From: an uncultured Alistipes sp.
GTDB lineage: Bacteria > Bacteroidota > Bacteroidia > Bacteroidales > Rikenellaceae
Assembly: GCA_937911745.1 (NCBI GenBank)
Contig: CALDPX010000008.1
Coordinates: forward strand, 1 to 64,000
Reading direction: 5' to 3'
Length of the DNA: 64,000 bases
A model generated the notes under the pieces. The model had not been told where the DNA came from. It saw nothing but the letters and a program-made list of their open reading frames with translations, and did not search any database. Shown here one piece after another: positions 33,025-43,100 of the stretch. Numbering within the stretch: position 1 is the stretch's first letter; the number at the start of each line of letters is the position of its first letter. The translations under genes were made by a program, and so were the position numbers.

Positions 33025-35420
33025 CCGCAGAAGAGATAAAGATATTGCAGGGGCTGAACCCTGCTCAGGAGGCAGCAGTGAGGGACTATACCTCCCCTTC
33101 GCTCATTGTGGCAGGTGCGGGGTCGGGCAAGACCCGTGTGTTGACGTGTCGCATCGCGTGGATGATTTCGCAGGGTGTGGCTCCCTACAACATTATGGCT
33201 CTCACGTTTACGAACAAGGCAGCCAAAGAGATGAGGGAGCGTATAACCGCTATGGTGGGCGAGCAGAAGGCTCGCTACATTTGGATGGGCACATTCCACT
33301 CCATATTCCTCAAAATACTCGCACGAGAAGTGCAGCACATAGGCTACGAGCCCAACTTCACAATCTACGACACTTCGCAAACCGAGAGCCTTTTGAAGAG
33401 TATCATCAAGGAGATGCAACTGAGTGACGAGGTCTACAAACCCCGAGAGGTGCGCTCACGCATATCGCTTGCCAAGAACAACCTTGTGACTCCCGAGTCC
33501 TACGAGGCAAACGGAACACTCATAGAGGAGGATAAAAAGCGCCGTCAGCCACAATTCTACCAACTCTACAAGAACTATGCTGCTCGTTGCCGTCAGAACA
33601 ATGCAATGGACTTTGACGACCTCCTTTTGCTCACAAACATACTCTTCCGCGACCACCCCGAGGTGTTGCAGAGGTATCAGGCACAGTTCCCCTACATCTT
33701 GGTGGACGAGTATCAGGACACCAACGCTGCCCAATACCTCATTGTGAGAAGTTTGGCTACTGCCACAGGCAACATCTGTGTTGTGGGCGATGATGCACAA
33801 AGTATCTACTCCTTCCGAGGGGCAAAAATCGAAAATATCTTCCGCTTTCAGAAGGATTTCCCGAAGGCTAAAATCTACAAACTCGAACAGAACTACCGCT
33901 CGACACAGACCATTGTAGATGCTGCCAACAGCGTCATAGAGCACAACAAATACCGCATCAAGAAGCAGGTTTTCTCGGAGAACTCTCAGGGCGAGAAGAT
34001 AAAAATCTTCCGAGCCTACACCGAGGGCGAGGAGGCTCAGATGGTGGCAAACGGCATCAGAGCAACGCACATTGCCGACGGCACGAGCGATTGGAGCAAC
34101 ATTGCCGTACTATACCGCACCAACGCCCAATCGCGAGCATTGGAGGAGGCTCTGCGCAAGCGCAACATTCCCTACCGTATCTATGGCGGTCACTCCTTCT
34201 ACGACCGCAAAGAGGTCAAGGACCTGATGGCATATTTCAAGACCATCGTCAATCCCAAAGATGACGAGTCGTTGCAGAGGATTATCAACTTCCCCGCACG
34301 AGGCATTGGCGATGTTACCATCGGTAAAATACGCACCATAGCCCAAAGCAAGGGGGTAAGTATGTGGGAGGCTATGCAGAGTGCTTCGCCCGAGGAGCAG
34401 GCAGTTATGGGCAAGAAGGTGGGTGAGTTCCACTCGCTCATCTCATCACTTTCGCTCCTGCGTAGCCACGAGACTCTCTACGAATTTGGCGTGGAGGTTG
34501 CCACACGCAGCGGCATCCTCTCGCTCTACAAACTCAACCCCTCGCCCGAGAGTGAAAATGCGCTCCAACTCATAGAGGAGTTGCTCAACTCGATGCAAGA
34601 CTTCCGCCACAACACCATAGAGGTTGCGGGCGAAGAGGAGATTAGGGAGCCCTCGTTGGAGGAGTGGTTGCAGAACATCTCGCTACTGACCGATATGGAC
34701 GAAGGCGAGGAGGAGGGCAGGAATTGGGTAACGCTCCTTACGGCACACTCCTCGAAAGGTTTGGAGTTCGACCATATATTCATTACGGGTATGGAAGAGA
34801 ACCTCTTCCCGAGCGTCATATCGCTCACCTCGCCCGAGCAGGTCGAGGAGGAACGCAGGCTCTTCTATGTGGCTCTTACGAGGGCTAAGATGGATGTTAC
34901 GATAACCTTTGCCTCTTCTCGTTTCAAGTGGGGTAGTATGGAGTTCAGCCGCCCGAGCCGCTTCCTCAAAGAGATAGACCCACGTTACTTGGATGTTCGC
35001 TACGAGGACGAGGAGGAGCAAGATGAGGAGAAGAGCACCTCACGCCGCCGCGAGCAGATTGACGACCTGCGCCGCCGCTTCGACCAGCGACAAGGGCGCA
35101 CCATTGTGGAACGCAGAGAGTTCCAGAGTAGCCGTCAGAACTACACACCCAACACCCCACAACATCCCGCAGTGCCACAACGTCCCGATATGTCGAAATT
35201 CCGTAGCGTAGGCATACGCACCGAGGCGGAGGGTGGTGCAAAAGTGGAGAGTGCGGGTGCCTATGCCGTAGGGCAGAGGGTTAGCCACGCTCGCTTTGGT
35301 CCGGGCAAAATTGAGGCTATCGAGCGGCTTACATCCGACACCAAACTGACCGTCAGGTTCGACAACGGGGATGTGAAAAACCTCTTGGCAAAATACGCCA
35401 AATTGAAAGTTGAAAGTTGA
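33021..35420 (+). CDS. uvrD: ATP-dependent DNA helicase UvrD/PcrA
   Basis: 799 residues, superfamily 1A. Q motif LNPAQEAAV, Walker A AGAGSGKTR (about residue 30), motif Ia ALTFTNKAAKEM, Walker B VDEYQDTN, motif III VVGDDAQSIYSFRGA, motif IV LEQNYRST, motif V LLTAHSSKGLEFDHIF and motif VI ERRLFYVALTRA. A charged linker (about 660-735) and a Tudor-like end (VGQRVSHARFGPGKIE) match PcrA/UvrD. Roles: nucleotide excision and mismatch repair, anti-recombination. The last residues and the TGA stop come from heptamer repeat units. Confidence 0.95.
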   Translation: MTAEEIKILQGLNPAQEAAVRDYTSPSLIVAGAGSGKTRVLTCRIAWMISQGVAPYNIMALTFTNKAAKEMRERITAMVGEQKARYIWMGTFHSIFLKILAREVQHIGYEPNFTIYDTSQTESLLKSIIKEMQLSDEVYKPREVRSRISLAKNNLVTPESYEANGTLIEEDKKRRQPQFYQLYKNYAARCRQNNAMDFDDLLLLTNILFRDHPEVLQRYQAQFPYILVDEYQDTNAAQYLIVRSLATATGNICVVGDDAQSIYSFRGAKIENIFRFQKDFPKAKIYKLEQNYRSTQTIVDAANSVIEHNKYRIKKQVFSENSQGEKIKIFRAYTEGEEAQMVANGIRATHIADGTSDWSNIAVLYRTNAQSRALEEALRKRNIPYRIYGGHSFYDRKEVKDLMAYFKTIVNPKDDESLQRIINFPARGIGDVTIGKIRTIAQSKGVSMWEAMQSASPEEQAVMGKKVGEFHSLISSLSLLRSHETLYEFGVEVATRSGILSLYKLNPSPESENALQLIEELLNSMQDFRHNTIEVAGEEEIREPSLEEWLQNISLLTDMDEGEEEGRNWVTLLTAHSSKGLEFDHIFITGMEENLFPSVISLTSPEQVEEERRLFYVALTRAKMDVTITFASSRFKWGSMEFSRPSRFLKEIDPRYLDVRYEDEEEQDEEKSTSRRREQIDDLRRRFDQRQGRTIVERREFQSSRQNYTPNTPQHPAVPQRPDMSKFRSVGIRTEAEGGAKVESAGAYAVGQRVSHARFGPGKIEAIERLTSDTKLTVRFDNGDVKNLLAKYAKLKVES

Positions 35421-35460
35421 GAGTTATTCTTTAATGTCCTTAAAGTCCTTAAAGCCCTTA
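35399..35460. repeat. Heptamer repeat at the uvrD stop, then a 9-bp repeat
   Basis: 35399-35423 has 7-bp units (AGTTGAA) containing the uvrD TGA. 35436-35460 has TCCTTAAAG units of 9 bp just before nth. Confidence 0.85.
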
Positions 35461-35465
35461 GCACA

Positions 35466-36098
35466 ATGAGACGCGCAGAAAGATATAGTGGAATTGTAGA
35501 GTATTTCAGCGAGGCGATGCCCGTAGCGGAGAGCGAACTCGACTTTCGTTCGCCCTACGAGTTGTTGGTGGCAGTGATGCTCTCGGCGCAGTGTACGGAC
35601 AAGAGGGTAAACCTCACAACACCCGCCTTTTTCGACCGCTTCCCCTCGCCCACCGAGTTGGCAGAGGCAACAGCCGAGGATATTTACCCCTACATAAAGA
35701 GCATCTCCTACCCCAACAACAAGGCTAAAAACCTCGCCAAGATGGCTCGACAACTTGTGGGCAACTTTGGGGGTGTGGTGCCCGATACGGTAGCAGAACT
35801 CGAAACCCTCGCGGGTGTGGGGCGCAAGACTGCCAATGTGGTCGCCTCGGTGCTCTTCGGCAGGGAGGTTATGCCCGTAGATACACACGTTTTTAGGGTG
35901 TCGCGCCGCATAGGTCTTACGGTTGGTGCCAAAACCCCTCTGCAAGCCGAGGAGCAACTCGAAAAGGGTTTTCCAAAGCACCTGCTACCCATAGCCCACC
36001 ATTGGCTCATACTCCACGGCAGGTATGTCTGCACTGCCCGCCGTCCCAAGTGCGAGGAGTGCGGCATCAGGCAGTGGTGCAAATCCGCACCAAAGTAA
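35466..36098 (+). CDS. nth: Endonuclease III
   Basis: 210 residues. Helix-hairpin-helix LAGVGRKTANVVAS with the catalytic Lys, then the catalytic Asp in PVDTHVFRVSRR, and a C-terminal 4Fe-4S cluster with spacing C-x6-C-x2-C-x5-C (from CTARRPKCEECGIRQWC). It removes oxidised pyrimidines and nicks the abasic site. Codirectional with uvrD and recO in a repair cluster. Confidence 0.96.
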   Translation: MRRAERYSGIVEYFSEAMPVAESELDFRSPYELLVAVMLSAQCTDKRVNLTTPAFFDRFPSPTELAEATAEDIYPYIKSISYPNNKAKNLAKMARQLVGNFGGVVPDTVAELETLAGVGRKTANVVASVLFGREVMPVDTHVFRVSRRIGLTVGAKTPLQAEEQLEKGFPKHLLPIAHHWLILHGRYVCTARRPKCEECGIRQWCKSAPK

Positions 36099-36129
36099 TA
36101 AAGCGATACGCAGTATCGCATAAAAAGTT

Positions 36130-36159
36130 TTTTGCGACTTTTTGTAAAAAGTCGCAAAA
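36130..36159 (+). repeat. Solitary H1 hairpin after nth
   Basis: GCGAC/GTCGC arms (36134-36155) around TTTTTGTAAAAA, extended by TTTT/AAAA. Same core as H1 of R1 copies with different arms; may double as a terminator. Confidence 0.8.
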
Positions 36160-36185
36160 GAGCAAGTCGTTAGACAAAAAAAACA

Positions 36186-36914
36186 ATGAAACAATACAAA
36201 GCCCGAGGCGTAGTCCTCAACACTCTGAAATATGGCGAGTCGTCCATCATCGCCCACATCCTGACGGATGTGGCGGGTAGGCGTGGCTATATGGTGCAGG
36301 GCTTGGGCAAGGGCAAAGGCTCCTCACGGGGCAAGGGTGCGCTGTTTCAGCCTATGTTTTTGGTGGAGTTTGTGGGTTTGGAGAGCAACAAGATGGACCT
36401 CGACCGCCTGAAAGAGGTCACCCTCGCCGAGCCGCTCCAAACCATCCCCTTCGATGTGCGCAAGAGCACCATTGCGCTCTTTATGTCGGAGGTGCTCTAT
36501 AAACTCGTGAGGGAAGTGGAGCCCAACTCGCCACTCTTCGAGTTTGTCTACGACTCGGTAGTGGCTCTCGATAGGATGAACGAGGGCGTCTACAACTTTC
36601 ACTTGTGGTTTATGGTTGCCCTGAGTCGTCATCTGGGCTTCTACCCCTCGGGAGAGTATGCCGAGGGTATGATTTTCGACATAGAGTCGGGATGTTTCAC
36701 CACCACACCACCCTTAGGCGGACTCTACATCAATGCCGACAACACTCTGCTTTTCCACCGACTCTTGGAGTCTTCGCCAGCCGACCTCGCCCAGATAGCT
36801 CTTTCGAGAGTGCAACGCAAGGATTTCCTGGGCGCACTCCTCGCCTACTACGGCTACCATCTGGATACTATCCACACCATCGCCTCACTCCGCATCCTCT
36901 CGGAAGTGTTCTGA
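36186..36914 (+). CDS. recO: DNA repair protein RecO
   Basis: 242 residues. N-terminal OB fold (KARGVVLNTLKYGESSIIAH, LTDVAGRRGYMVQGL) and a helical C-terminal domain (SEVLYKLVREVEPNSPLFEF, HLWFMVALSRHLGFYPSG) as in Bacteroidetes RecO. It lacks the Cys4 zinc site of some homologues. It loads RecA with RecR on SSB-coated DNA. Confidence 0.92.
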   Translation: MKQYKARGVVLNTLKYGESSIIAHILTDVAGRRGYMVQGLGKGKGSSRGKGALFQPMFLVEFVGLESNKMDLDRLKEVTLAEPLQTIPFDVRKSTIALFMSEVLYKLVREVEPNSPLFEFVYDSVVALDRMNEGVYNFHLWFMVALSRHLGFYPSGEYAEGMIFDIESGCFTTTPPLGGLYINADNTLLFHRLLESSPADLAQIALSRVQRKDFLGALLAYYGYHLDTIHTIASLRILSEVF

Positions 36915-36949
36915 GGTTTCTTTCTTCGATTTTCATTTTGTGATTTTCT

Positions 36950-37190
36950 TCTCCGCTTTTTGTAAAAAGCGGAACCAAAAACTTTTCGTGTAGCCTTTGC
37001 GGTGGTGTGACTGCCTTGCGGCAGGTCTGAAATGAGCAAACCACCTATCTCTTTCAAACAAGTTTGAGAGATGGTGTTTTCCTCATTTCTGCTCCTTCGG
37101 AGCATTCCACATCACCGAAAAAAAGACTCTTCTCTCAAACTCCCCTGTAATCCTTGTTACTCCTGCTACCCTTGTTATCCCTGCATGAAA
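36950..37190 (+). repeat. Mosaic hairpin repeat R1, copy B
   Basis: Starts 36 bp after the recO stop. H1 36953-36972; spacer with AAAAACTTTTCGTG; H2 37011-37024 (CTGCC/GGCAG); H3 around core TCAAACAAGTTTGA (37054-37067); H4 GCTCC/GGAGC near 37089-37101; the CACCGAAAAAAAGAC motif; then 9-bp units of the YCYTGYTAY type (37142-37182). No gene is supported in 36915-37634. Confidence 0.85.
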
Positions 37191-37199
37191 AACAAGATA

Positions 37200-37242
37200 G
37201 GTAGATGCCAACCGCCTGCCTACGGCAGTCGTGGCAAGACGG
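37200..37242 (+). repeat. Hairpin repeat R3, copy 2
   Basis: Same flanks as the copy at 20537, but hairpin arms CTGCC/GGCAG. It follows the R1 9-bp tail directly. Confidence 0.75.
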
Positions 37243-37265
37243 ACAGACCTCTCCCGCCTTCGGCA

Positions 37266-37288
37266 CCCTCCCCTAACTTAGGGGAGGG
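37266..37288. repeat. Perfect 23-bp palindrome
   Basis: Arms CCCTCCCCTAA and TTAGGGGAGGG around one central C. Confidence 0.85.
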
Positions 37289-37317
37289 ATAAATTACTCG
37301 CAGGCGCAGCCTGCACC

Positions 37318-37398
37318 ATAATTTTCAATTCTCAATTTTCAATTTTCAATTCTCCTATAAGCCTTGGGACTATTGACGTTAGACGTTAGACGTTAGAC
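37318..37398. repeat. Heptamer arrays (CAATTTT and GTTAGAC types)
   Basis: 7-bp arrays joined by TATAAGCCTTGGGACTATT, the same composite as at 13557-13652. Confidence 0.85.
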
Positions 37399-37407
37399 CC
37401 TAATCCC

Positions 37408-37535
37408 TGCGGGTGATTTATGTGAGGCGAGTTCAAGGCTTGCGCAGCGCGAGAAAGCGGAGTTTACAATAGTAAATGAGCATTTCGAGCGCAAGCGTAA
37501 CGCAGAAATCGCCCACAGAAATCACTCGCCCACGA
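37408..37535 (+). repeat. Hairpin repeat R2, copy d (most complete)
   Basis: Outer arms GTGATTTATGTGAGGCGA and, in reverse, GTGATTTCTGTGGGCGA; middle arms GCTTGCGC (37438-37445) and GCGCAAGC (37489-37496); GAAA/TTTC; core GTTTAC (37462-37467) and GTAAAT (37472-37477). The whole 128 bp can fold on itself. Confidence 0.8.
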
Positions 37536-37546
37536 GATGCGCTCGC

Positions 37547-37583
37547 TAAAAAAGGCGGGGCGACCTCAAAAAGTCGCCCCGCC
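37547..37583 (-). terminator. Terminator of the starch SusCD operon
   Basis: On the minus strand an 11-bp GC stem GGCGGGGCGAC/GTCGCCCCGCC followed by six or more T. Confidence 0.95.
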
Positions 37584-37634
37584 ACAAATATATTGTGTAA
37601 CTAACCTGTTGTCAGATTACAGAATGGTGTGTAA

Positions 37635-38423
37635 TTAGTTGTTCTTCACGAGTTTGAAGGTACCAACCTGACCATTAACGGTGAACGAAACAGTGTAGTT
37701 ACCGGACTCAACTACGATATTGCTACCGTTGTAGATAGCATCGAACTCTGTACCATCGGTGTAAACGGTAACATCACCATTTATGCCGTAGCTGTCGGTC
37801 CAAGCACCATCAGCACGTACTTTGAACTCGTCCACAATGTCGAGAGTAGCAACTGCCCAACCATCGGTAATAGTCATAGGAACGTCGGCTGACCAGTCGT
37901 TGAACGTACCAACAACACCCCAGGTGTGCTCATCAAGTTTCATCTCAGGAGCGGGTTTCTCCTCAGGTTTCTCAACCTCACCTCCGTCAACACTTGCCAA
38001 CCATTTGCCATCAGCACTCTCTTCGGTAAGAACGATGTAGTTGCCCTCTGCTTTGATAGTTACAGTAAGGTCAACGGTCTGTTTTCCGTTGGTGCCGAAA
38101 TCGTTAACAATGAAACCAATGGTCTGACCAACGAGTTCCTTGGGAGCGTTCCATACGTAGTAAGTTTTACCATCGATTGTCTCTACCTCAGTGAGCTGTA
38201 CGCCAGGCCAATTGCCACCGGTGTAGTTGTCGCCACCTTCAATCCAAGCCCATACACCAACAGTCTCCCAACCAGCTGCCGAAACATCCGAATAAACTTT
38301 CACATACTCCTGAGTGATGAAGCCACCACCGCCTTCGCCTTCATTTTCAGTACCCTCATCAGGACCGCAAGCTACCATCGAAAGGGCAGCAATCGACATT
38401 GCAAGAAATTTTACTAATTTCAT
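37635..38423 (-). CDS. SusE/SusF-like starch-binding lipoprotein
   Basis: 262 residues. Signal ending LSMVAC, then acidic GPDEGTENEGEGG, an export-signal-like start. Residues about 38-150 resemble a starch-binding module (VGVWAWIEGGDNYTGGNWPG, with a WPG and following aromatic as in CBM26). Residues about 165-262 resemble the SusE/F C-terminal unit (WGVVGTFNDWSADVPMT). SusE and SusF are surface starch binders without catalytic activity. Here one short protein occupies the place of both. Last gene of the SusCD operon, 54 bp after SusD. Confidence 0.8.
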   Translation of the reverse strand: MKLVKFLAMSIAALSMVACGPDEGTENEGEGGGGFITQEYVKVYSDVSAAGWETVGVWAWIEGGDNYTGGNWPGVQLTEVETIDGKTYYVWNAPKELVGQTIGFIVNDFGTNGKQTVDLTVTIKAEGNYIVLTEESADGKWLASVDGGEVEKPEEKPAPEMKLDEHTWGVVGTFNDWSADVPMTITDGWAVATLDIVDEFKVRADGAWTDSYGINGDVTVYTDGTEFDAIYNGSNIVVESGNYTVSFTVNGQVGTFKLVKNN

Positions 38424-38477
38424 AATACTTAATTGTTTTAAAAAGTTAATAAATAATAATGGGTATATAGAATCATA

Positions 38478-40157
38478 TTAATATCCCTCAGGGTTCTTCA
38501 ACTCGGGATTGGCAAGAATCTGCGACGAAGGAATTGCAAAGAGTTTCTTGTAATCCTCGAATGCCTTACCATCCTTATCACCACCCTTGAAGGGCCACAA
38601 ATAGTCGGCAGAGGTGAAGCAGTTGTAGCGGATAAGGTCGGTACGACGGTGACCCTCCCAGAACAACTCACGAGCACGCTCCTCGCGGAAGAGCTTCATA
38701 GCCTCGTCGCTCCAAGTAGCAGGAACGGTGATTGCGGGCATACCGGTACGCTCTGCCAACTCGTTCATCTTAGCCTGTGCGGTACCGCCCTGACCCAAAC
38801 GCGAGCAAGCCTCGGCATAGATGAGGTAAATCTCGCCCAAACGAATCAGAGGATAGTCGATGTTGGTCGACTTGTCGGGAGTACCAGTACGTGCATGGAA
38901 CTCTTCGCCAGATTCGTCATGAGGGATGTTGTTGAACTTCCAGCAACCATAACCCTCATAGAAGGTATTCAAAAGTTGATCGAAATCACCTTTCTCGCGA
39001 CGTGCGGTAACAAATACGTTTGCACCACGTTTGTCAGCGATGGTATATGTGCCATTCTCACCCCAAGTTACATCGGTAGGATTGAAGTGTGTGTTCACAA
39101 AGTATTCGTGAATATGAAGACCATTCCAACCACCACCTGCTCCATTACGCGAAGCTACAGGAACGTTATCGGCATTCATCTCGAAACGCTCCTCGGAACC
39201 GAGAGCCGCACAAGTAAGGAAGGTACCACCGCCCCACGACTGAGCCTTGTCCTGGTCGTAACTTGCGTAGAACAAAAACTCGTTGAAGGCGTCGGAATTC
39301 TCACCATTGTCGCCACGGAACAAGTGCTCATAGTCGGAGCAAAGAGCGTAATTCAAACCGAAAATCTGCTCGCAGACAGCCTTACACTCAGCCCAAGCAG
39401 CAGTGCCGGTGTAGACCTCGGCATTGAGGTATACGCGAGCCAAAAGACCAAGAACCGAACCCTTGTCGGCACGAGGACGATTGCTCTGTGCCTCGGGCAT
39501 AGCCGAGCCATCGGCAGCAAGTGCCTTCAACTCGTCAACGATAAACTGGTAAACCTCTGCGCGGGGTTTCTGTTTGGGAGCCTCAGCACCAAAAGGAGAA
39601 TCCTCGGTGGTGAAAGGAACATCACCAAAGATGTCCATTGCCATCCAGTAGAAGTATGCACGAAGGAAGCGAGCCTCAGCACGGAAGCCCTCAATCTCGG
39701 CAGCAAGCTCTTCGTCTACACCACGGGCAGCAAGTTTGTCGGATGTAGTCTGACGAAGATACTCGTTAACGAAGGTAATGCCCTGCAAAGTACGAACAAA
39801 AACGGCATAAACCATATCGTTCTCACTATCGTCCCAAGCATTGTTATTGATTGCGTTACACCAAGCATCACCCCAAGCAACTTTCACCTCGTCGGTAGAA
39901 GCCTCCTGGCAAGACCAGAACGAACGAATAAGTTCCGATGCGCCACCGTCACTCACCAACAAGTCGGTGGTGTCGTTGGTGACAAAGTTAAAGTAAAGAC
40001 GCGCAAGGCCCTGAACATAGGCTTCTTTCTCGTTGCCATAGACGGTCTCCGAGGTTACATCCCACTCATTCAAGGGTAAAGTCTCGAGGTCATCAACACA
40101 CGAGGTCAAAGTCAAAAGCGCACCTGCAATTACAAAAAGAATATGTTTTGTTTTCAT
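38478..40157 (-). CDS. susD: SusD-type starch-binding lipoprotein
   Basis: 559 residues. Signal ending LLTLTSC, then VDDLETLPL. SusD features: EAYVQGLARLYFNFV, FRAEARFLRAYFYWMAMDIFGDVPF and the C-terminal FREERARELFWEGHRRTDLIRY. Pairs with the SusC 20 bp upstream. The starch assignment comes from the neighbouring GH13, GH77 and SusE/F genes. Confidence 0.93.
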   Translation of the reverse strand: MKTKHILFVIAGALLTLTSCVDDLETLPLNEWDVTSETVYGNEKEAYVQGLARLYFNFVTNDTTDLLVSDGGASELIRSFWSCQEASTDEVKVAWGDAWCNAINNNAWDDSENDMVYAVFVRTLQGITFVNEYLRQTTSDKLAARGVDEELAAEIEGFRAEARFLRAYFYWMAMDIFGDVPFTTEDSPFGAEAPKQKPRAEVYQFIVDELKALAADGSAMPEAQSNRPRADKGSVLGLLARVYLNAEVYTGTAAWAECKAVCEQIFGLNYALCSDYEHLFRGDNGENSDAFNEFLFYASYDQDKAQSWGGGTFLTCAALGSEERFEMNADNVPVASRNGAGGGWNGLHIHEYFVNTHFNPTDVTWGENGTYTIADKRGANVFVTARREKGDFDQLLNTFYEGYGCWKFNNIPHDESGEEFHARTGTPDKSTNIDYPLIRLGEIYLIYAEACSRLGQGGTAQAKMNELAERTGMPAITVPATWSDEAMKLFREERARELFWEGHRRTDLIRYNCFTSADYLWPFKGGDKDGKAFEDYKKLFAIPSSQILANPELKNPEGY

Positions 40158-40177
40158 CTTTATGCGTTTTAAGTTGA

Positions 40178-43100
40178 TTAGAAATTAAGGCTAAGACGCA
40201 GCGAGAAGATGCGAGGACGGGGCCAAATGGTACCATCAATACCTGCTACACCGCTCACCTCTGGATCTACACCGCTATACTTGGTAAGAACAAATACATT
40301 CTGAACACCAGCAGCCAGACGCATTTGGATGTCGGAGTTACCCAACTTGTCGAAGGTGTAACCAACATTGATGTCGTCCAAACGGAAGAACGATGCGTCC
40401 TCAATATAGAGGTCCGAACGGTCTTGTTTCTCACTTGTAGGACTGGTCCAACCTGTGCGAAGAACTGTGGTAGCAAAGTTCGACAAACCGCCACGGGTAT
40501 CAATCGTGGAGGCTGCGTGGCAAGCATAGAAACTATTGAATACATAGTTGCCTACCGAGCCGTGACCATTGAAACCGAAGTCCCAATTCTTGTAGGTGTA
40601 TTTGAGGTTCACACCAAAGAAGAAGTCGGGAGCGGGGCTCTTACCGGTATTGTAGCGGTCACCCTCATCAATCTTACCATTGCCATTGAGGTCATAGAAA
40701 CCCTCTTGAACAGGTTTACCATCAGTATAACCCTGCTTATAAGCGTAGAAAGTATAGGGAGCCGAGCCAACAGTGTGCATCTGGAGGTCGTTACCACCGG
40801 TACCCGTACCAGGCGAGTTCATAAAGATTGCATAGTCGGGGTCGTCGGTTTTGTTGAGTTTGGTGAAGTAGGTATCCTGGAATGTACCATTGAAGCCGAT
40901 GCGCAGGCTCTGGGTAGCGGTACGGATGGGGTTGAAGTCCAGCGAGAACTCAACACCCTCGTTACGCATAGAACCAACGTTGGTCAAAAGGTTGGTACCG
41001 AAGTTGGAACCCATAGGTACGGTAACCCAGTTAAGAAGGTCGTTGGTATCGCGACGATATACATCAACACTACCCTCTACAAGACCATCCAAGAAACCAA
41101 AGTCTACACCAATGTTATAAGTAGTGGTACTCTCCCAGCGGATATTGGGATCGTATGCCGAAGGTGAAAGCATATGCGAGTAGATGGGGTTGCCATCCTT
41201 GTCATAGCCCATATTTACCATGTGTGAGAGGTCGTTCTCGGAGAGGGTATAGCGAGCAAGATACTTGTAGTTACCAATCTCCTGCTGACCGGTAGTACCA
41301 TAACCCAAACGCACTTTCATAGTCGAAACGAGGTCCTGAGTCTGCATAAACTCCTCATTGAGAACATTCCAAGCAAATGCTGCCGAGGGGAAGTAACCCC
41401 AACGGTTGCCCTTAGCAAACTTCGAGGAACCATCGGCACGAAGTGTAACGGTGAGCAAGTAACGCGAAGCATACGAGTAGTTCAAACGACCGTAGAACGA
41501 TACAAGGTAACTCTCCTCTCGACCCCATACGCCGGTACTCTTCTCATACTGCTCGTTAGTCTCGTTATAGTAGGTTACGCTGCGGTCTGCGCTGTAAAAA
41601 TGCTGCCACGAGTAACCAACCATAGCGTCGATATTGTGGTCGCCAATACTCTCGTTGTAGTTGGTATAGAAGTCAAGCACTTTGTTCTGACGCAGCCAAA
41701 CCTTCTTGGTATGTTTACCCCAGCCTACTGCTTCCGAGTCTCTATATGCCTGAACAGAGCCTTTCTTAACGCCATCAAACTCCTGAGTCTTCGACCAGTC
41801 GCCGCCGAGGTTCAGATTGAAGCGAAGAGCCTCAAAGCCGTGAACTTTATAGTCAATGGCAACATTACCCAAGCCACGATAAGTGCTTGAATACTTATCA
41901 ACGTCGTAGAGCAACGAAAGGGGGTTGACACCTGCAAGAGTATTGGGAGCAAAAGTCTCGCCACGACCGTCACCAACATTGTAGAAACCATTGGTAGTGG
42001 TGTAGTCGATAGTGCCATCCTCGTTGTACCAGTAAGGCTCAATGGTGGGGTTGAAGAATGCCGCAGCACCTACTGCACCACCATCTGCATAGGTCTGGTG
42101 GGTGTAAACACCCTTAGCATTAACCGATACGGTAAGGTGCTCATCCAAGTACTTGGGTGAAAGGTTTACGTCGATGGTTGCGCGGTCGAAGTCCGAGGTC
42201 TGCAAAGTACCCTGCTGGTTGGTGTAACCTATCGATGCGCGATAGGGCAGTTCGTCGTAAACATTGTTGTTTTTGTCGTTGCCATAGATGCTCACACTGT
42301 GGTCGTGCGAAAGAGCGGGGCGGAAAATCAGGCTCTGCCAATCGGTATTTGCAGTGCCCATATACTTCTCAGCATCTTTACGAGCATTCGAGCCCTCATC
42401 GAAAGTGGTATTGATGTGCTCGCGGAACTGCTCGGGGCTCATAACCTGCATAGTGTTGGAGTTAACCGACACACTATACGAACCGTTGTACGAAATGGTA
42501 GGTTTGTTACCCGAACCCTTCTTGGTGGTGATGATGATGACACCGTTCGAAGCACGCGAACCATAAATAGCGGCAGCCGAAGCATCTTTCAAAACAGTGA
42601 ACGACTCAATATCGTTGGGGTTAACCAGCGACAAGGGGTTGGCCATACCCGAGCCTGCGTCACTTGCAACAGGCACACCGTCAATAACAATCAGAGGATC
42701 GTTAGAAGCGTTCAACGACGCAGCACCACGAATACGGATAGTGGAACCCGAGTTAGGACCACCATCGCCAGGGATGATCTGTAAGCCGGGAACTTTACCC
42801 TGCATCATATCCTGAGTGGATACCACAGCACCGCGGTTCATGTCCTCAGCCTTGATTGCCACAACCGAACCTGTAAGGTCATCTTTCTTTGCGACACCGT
42901 AACCGATCATCACAATCTCCTCAATCTGCTGTGCACTCTCTTCGAGGGTGAAGTTGATGGTCGAGCGACCTGCGACGGGTTCATAAATGTCGGTGTAGCC
43001 AACATAACTAACCCACAAGGTGGCGTTTTTGTCCACATTGATGGTGTAGGAGCCATCGTAACTTGTAATAGTACCCAAGTTAGTCTTAGCATCCACAACC

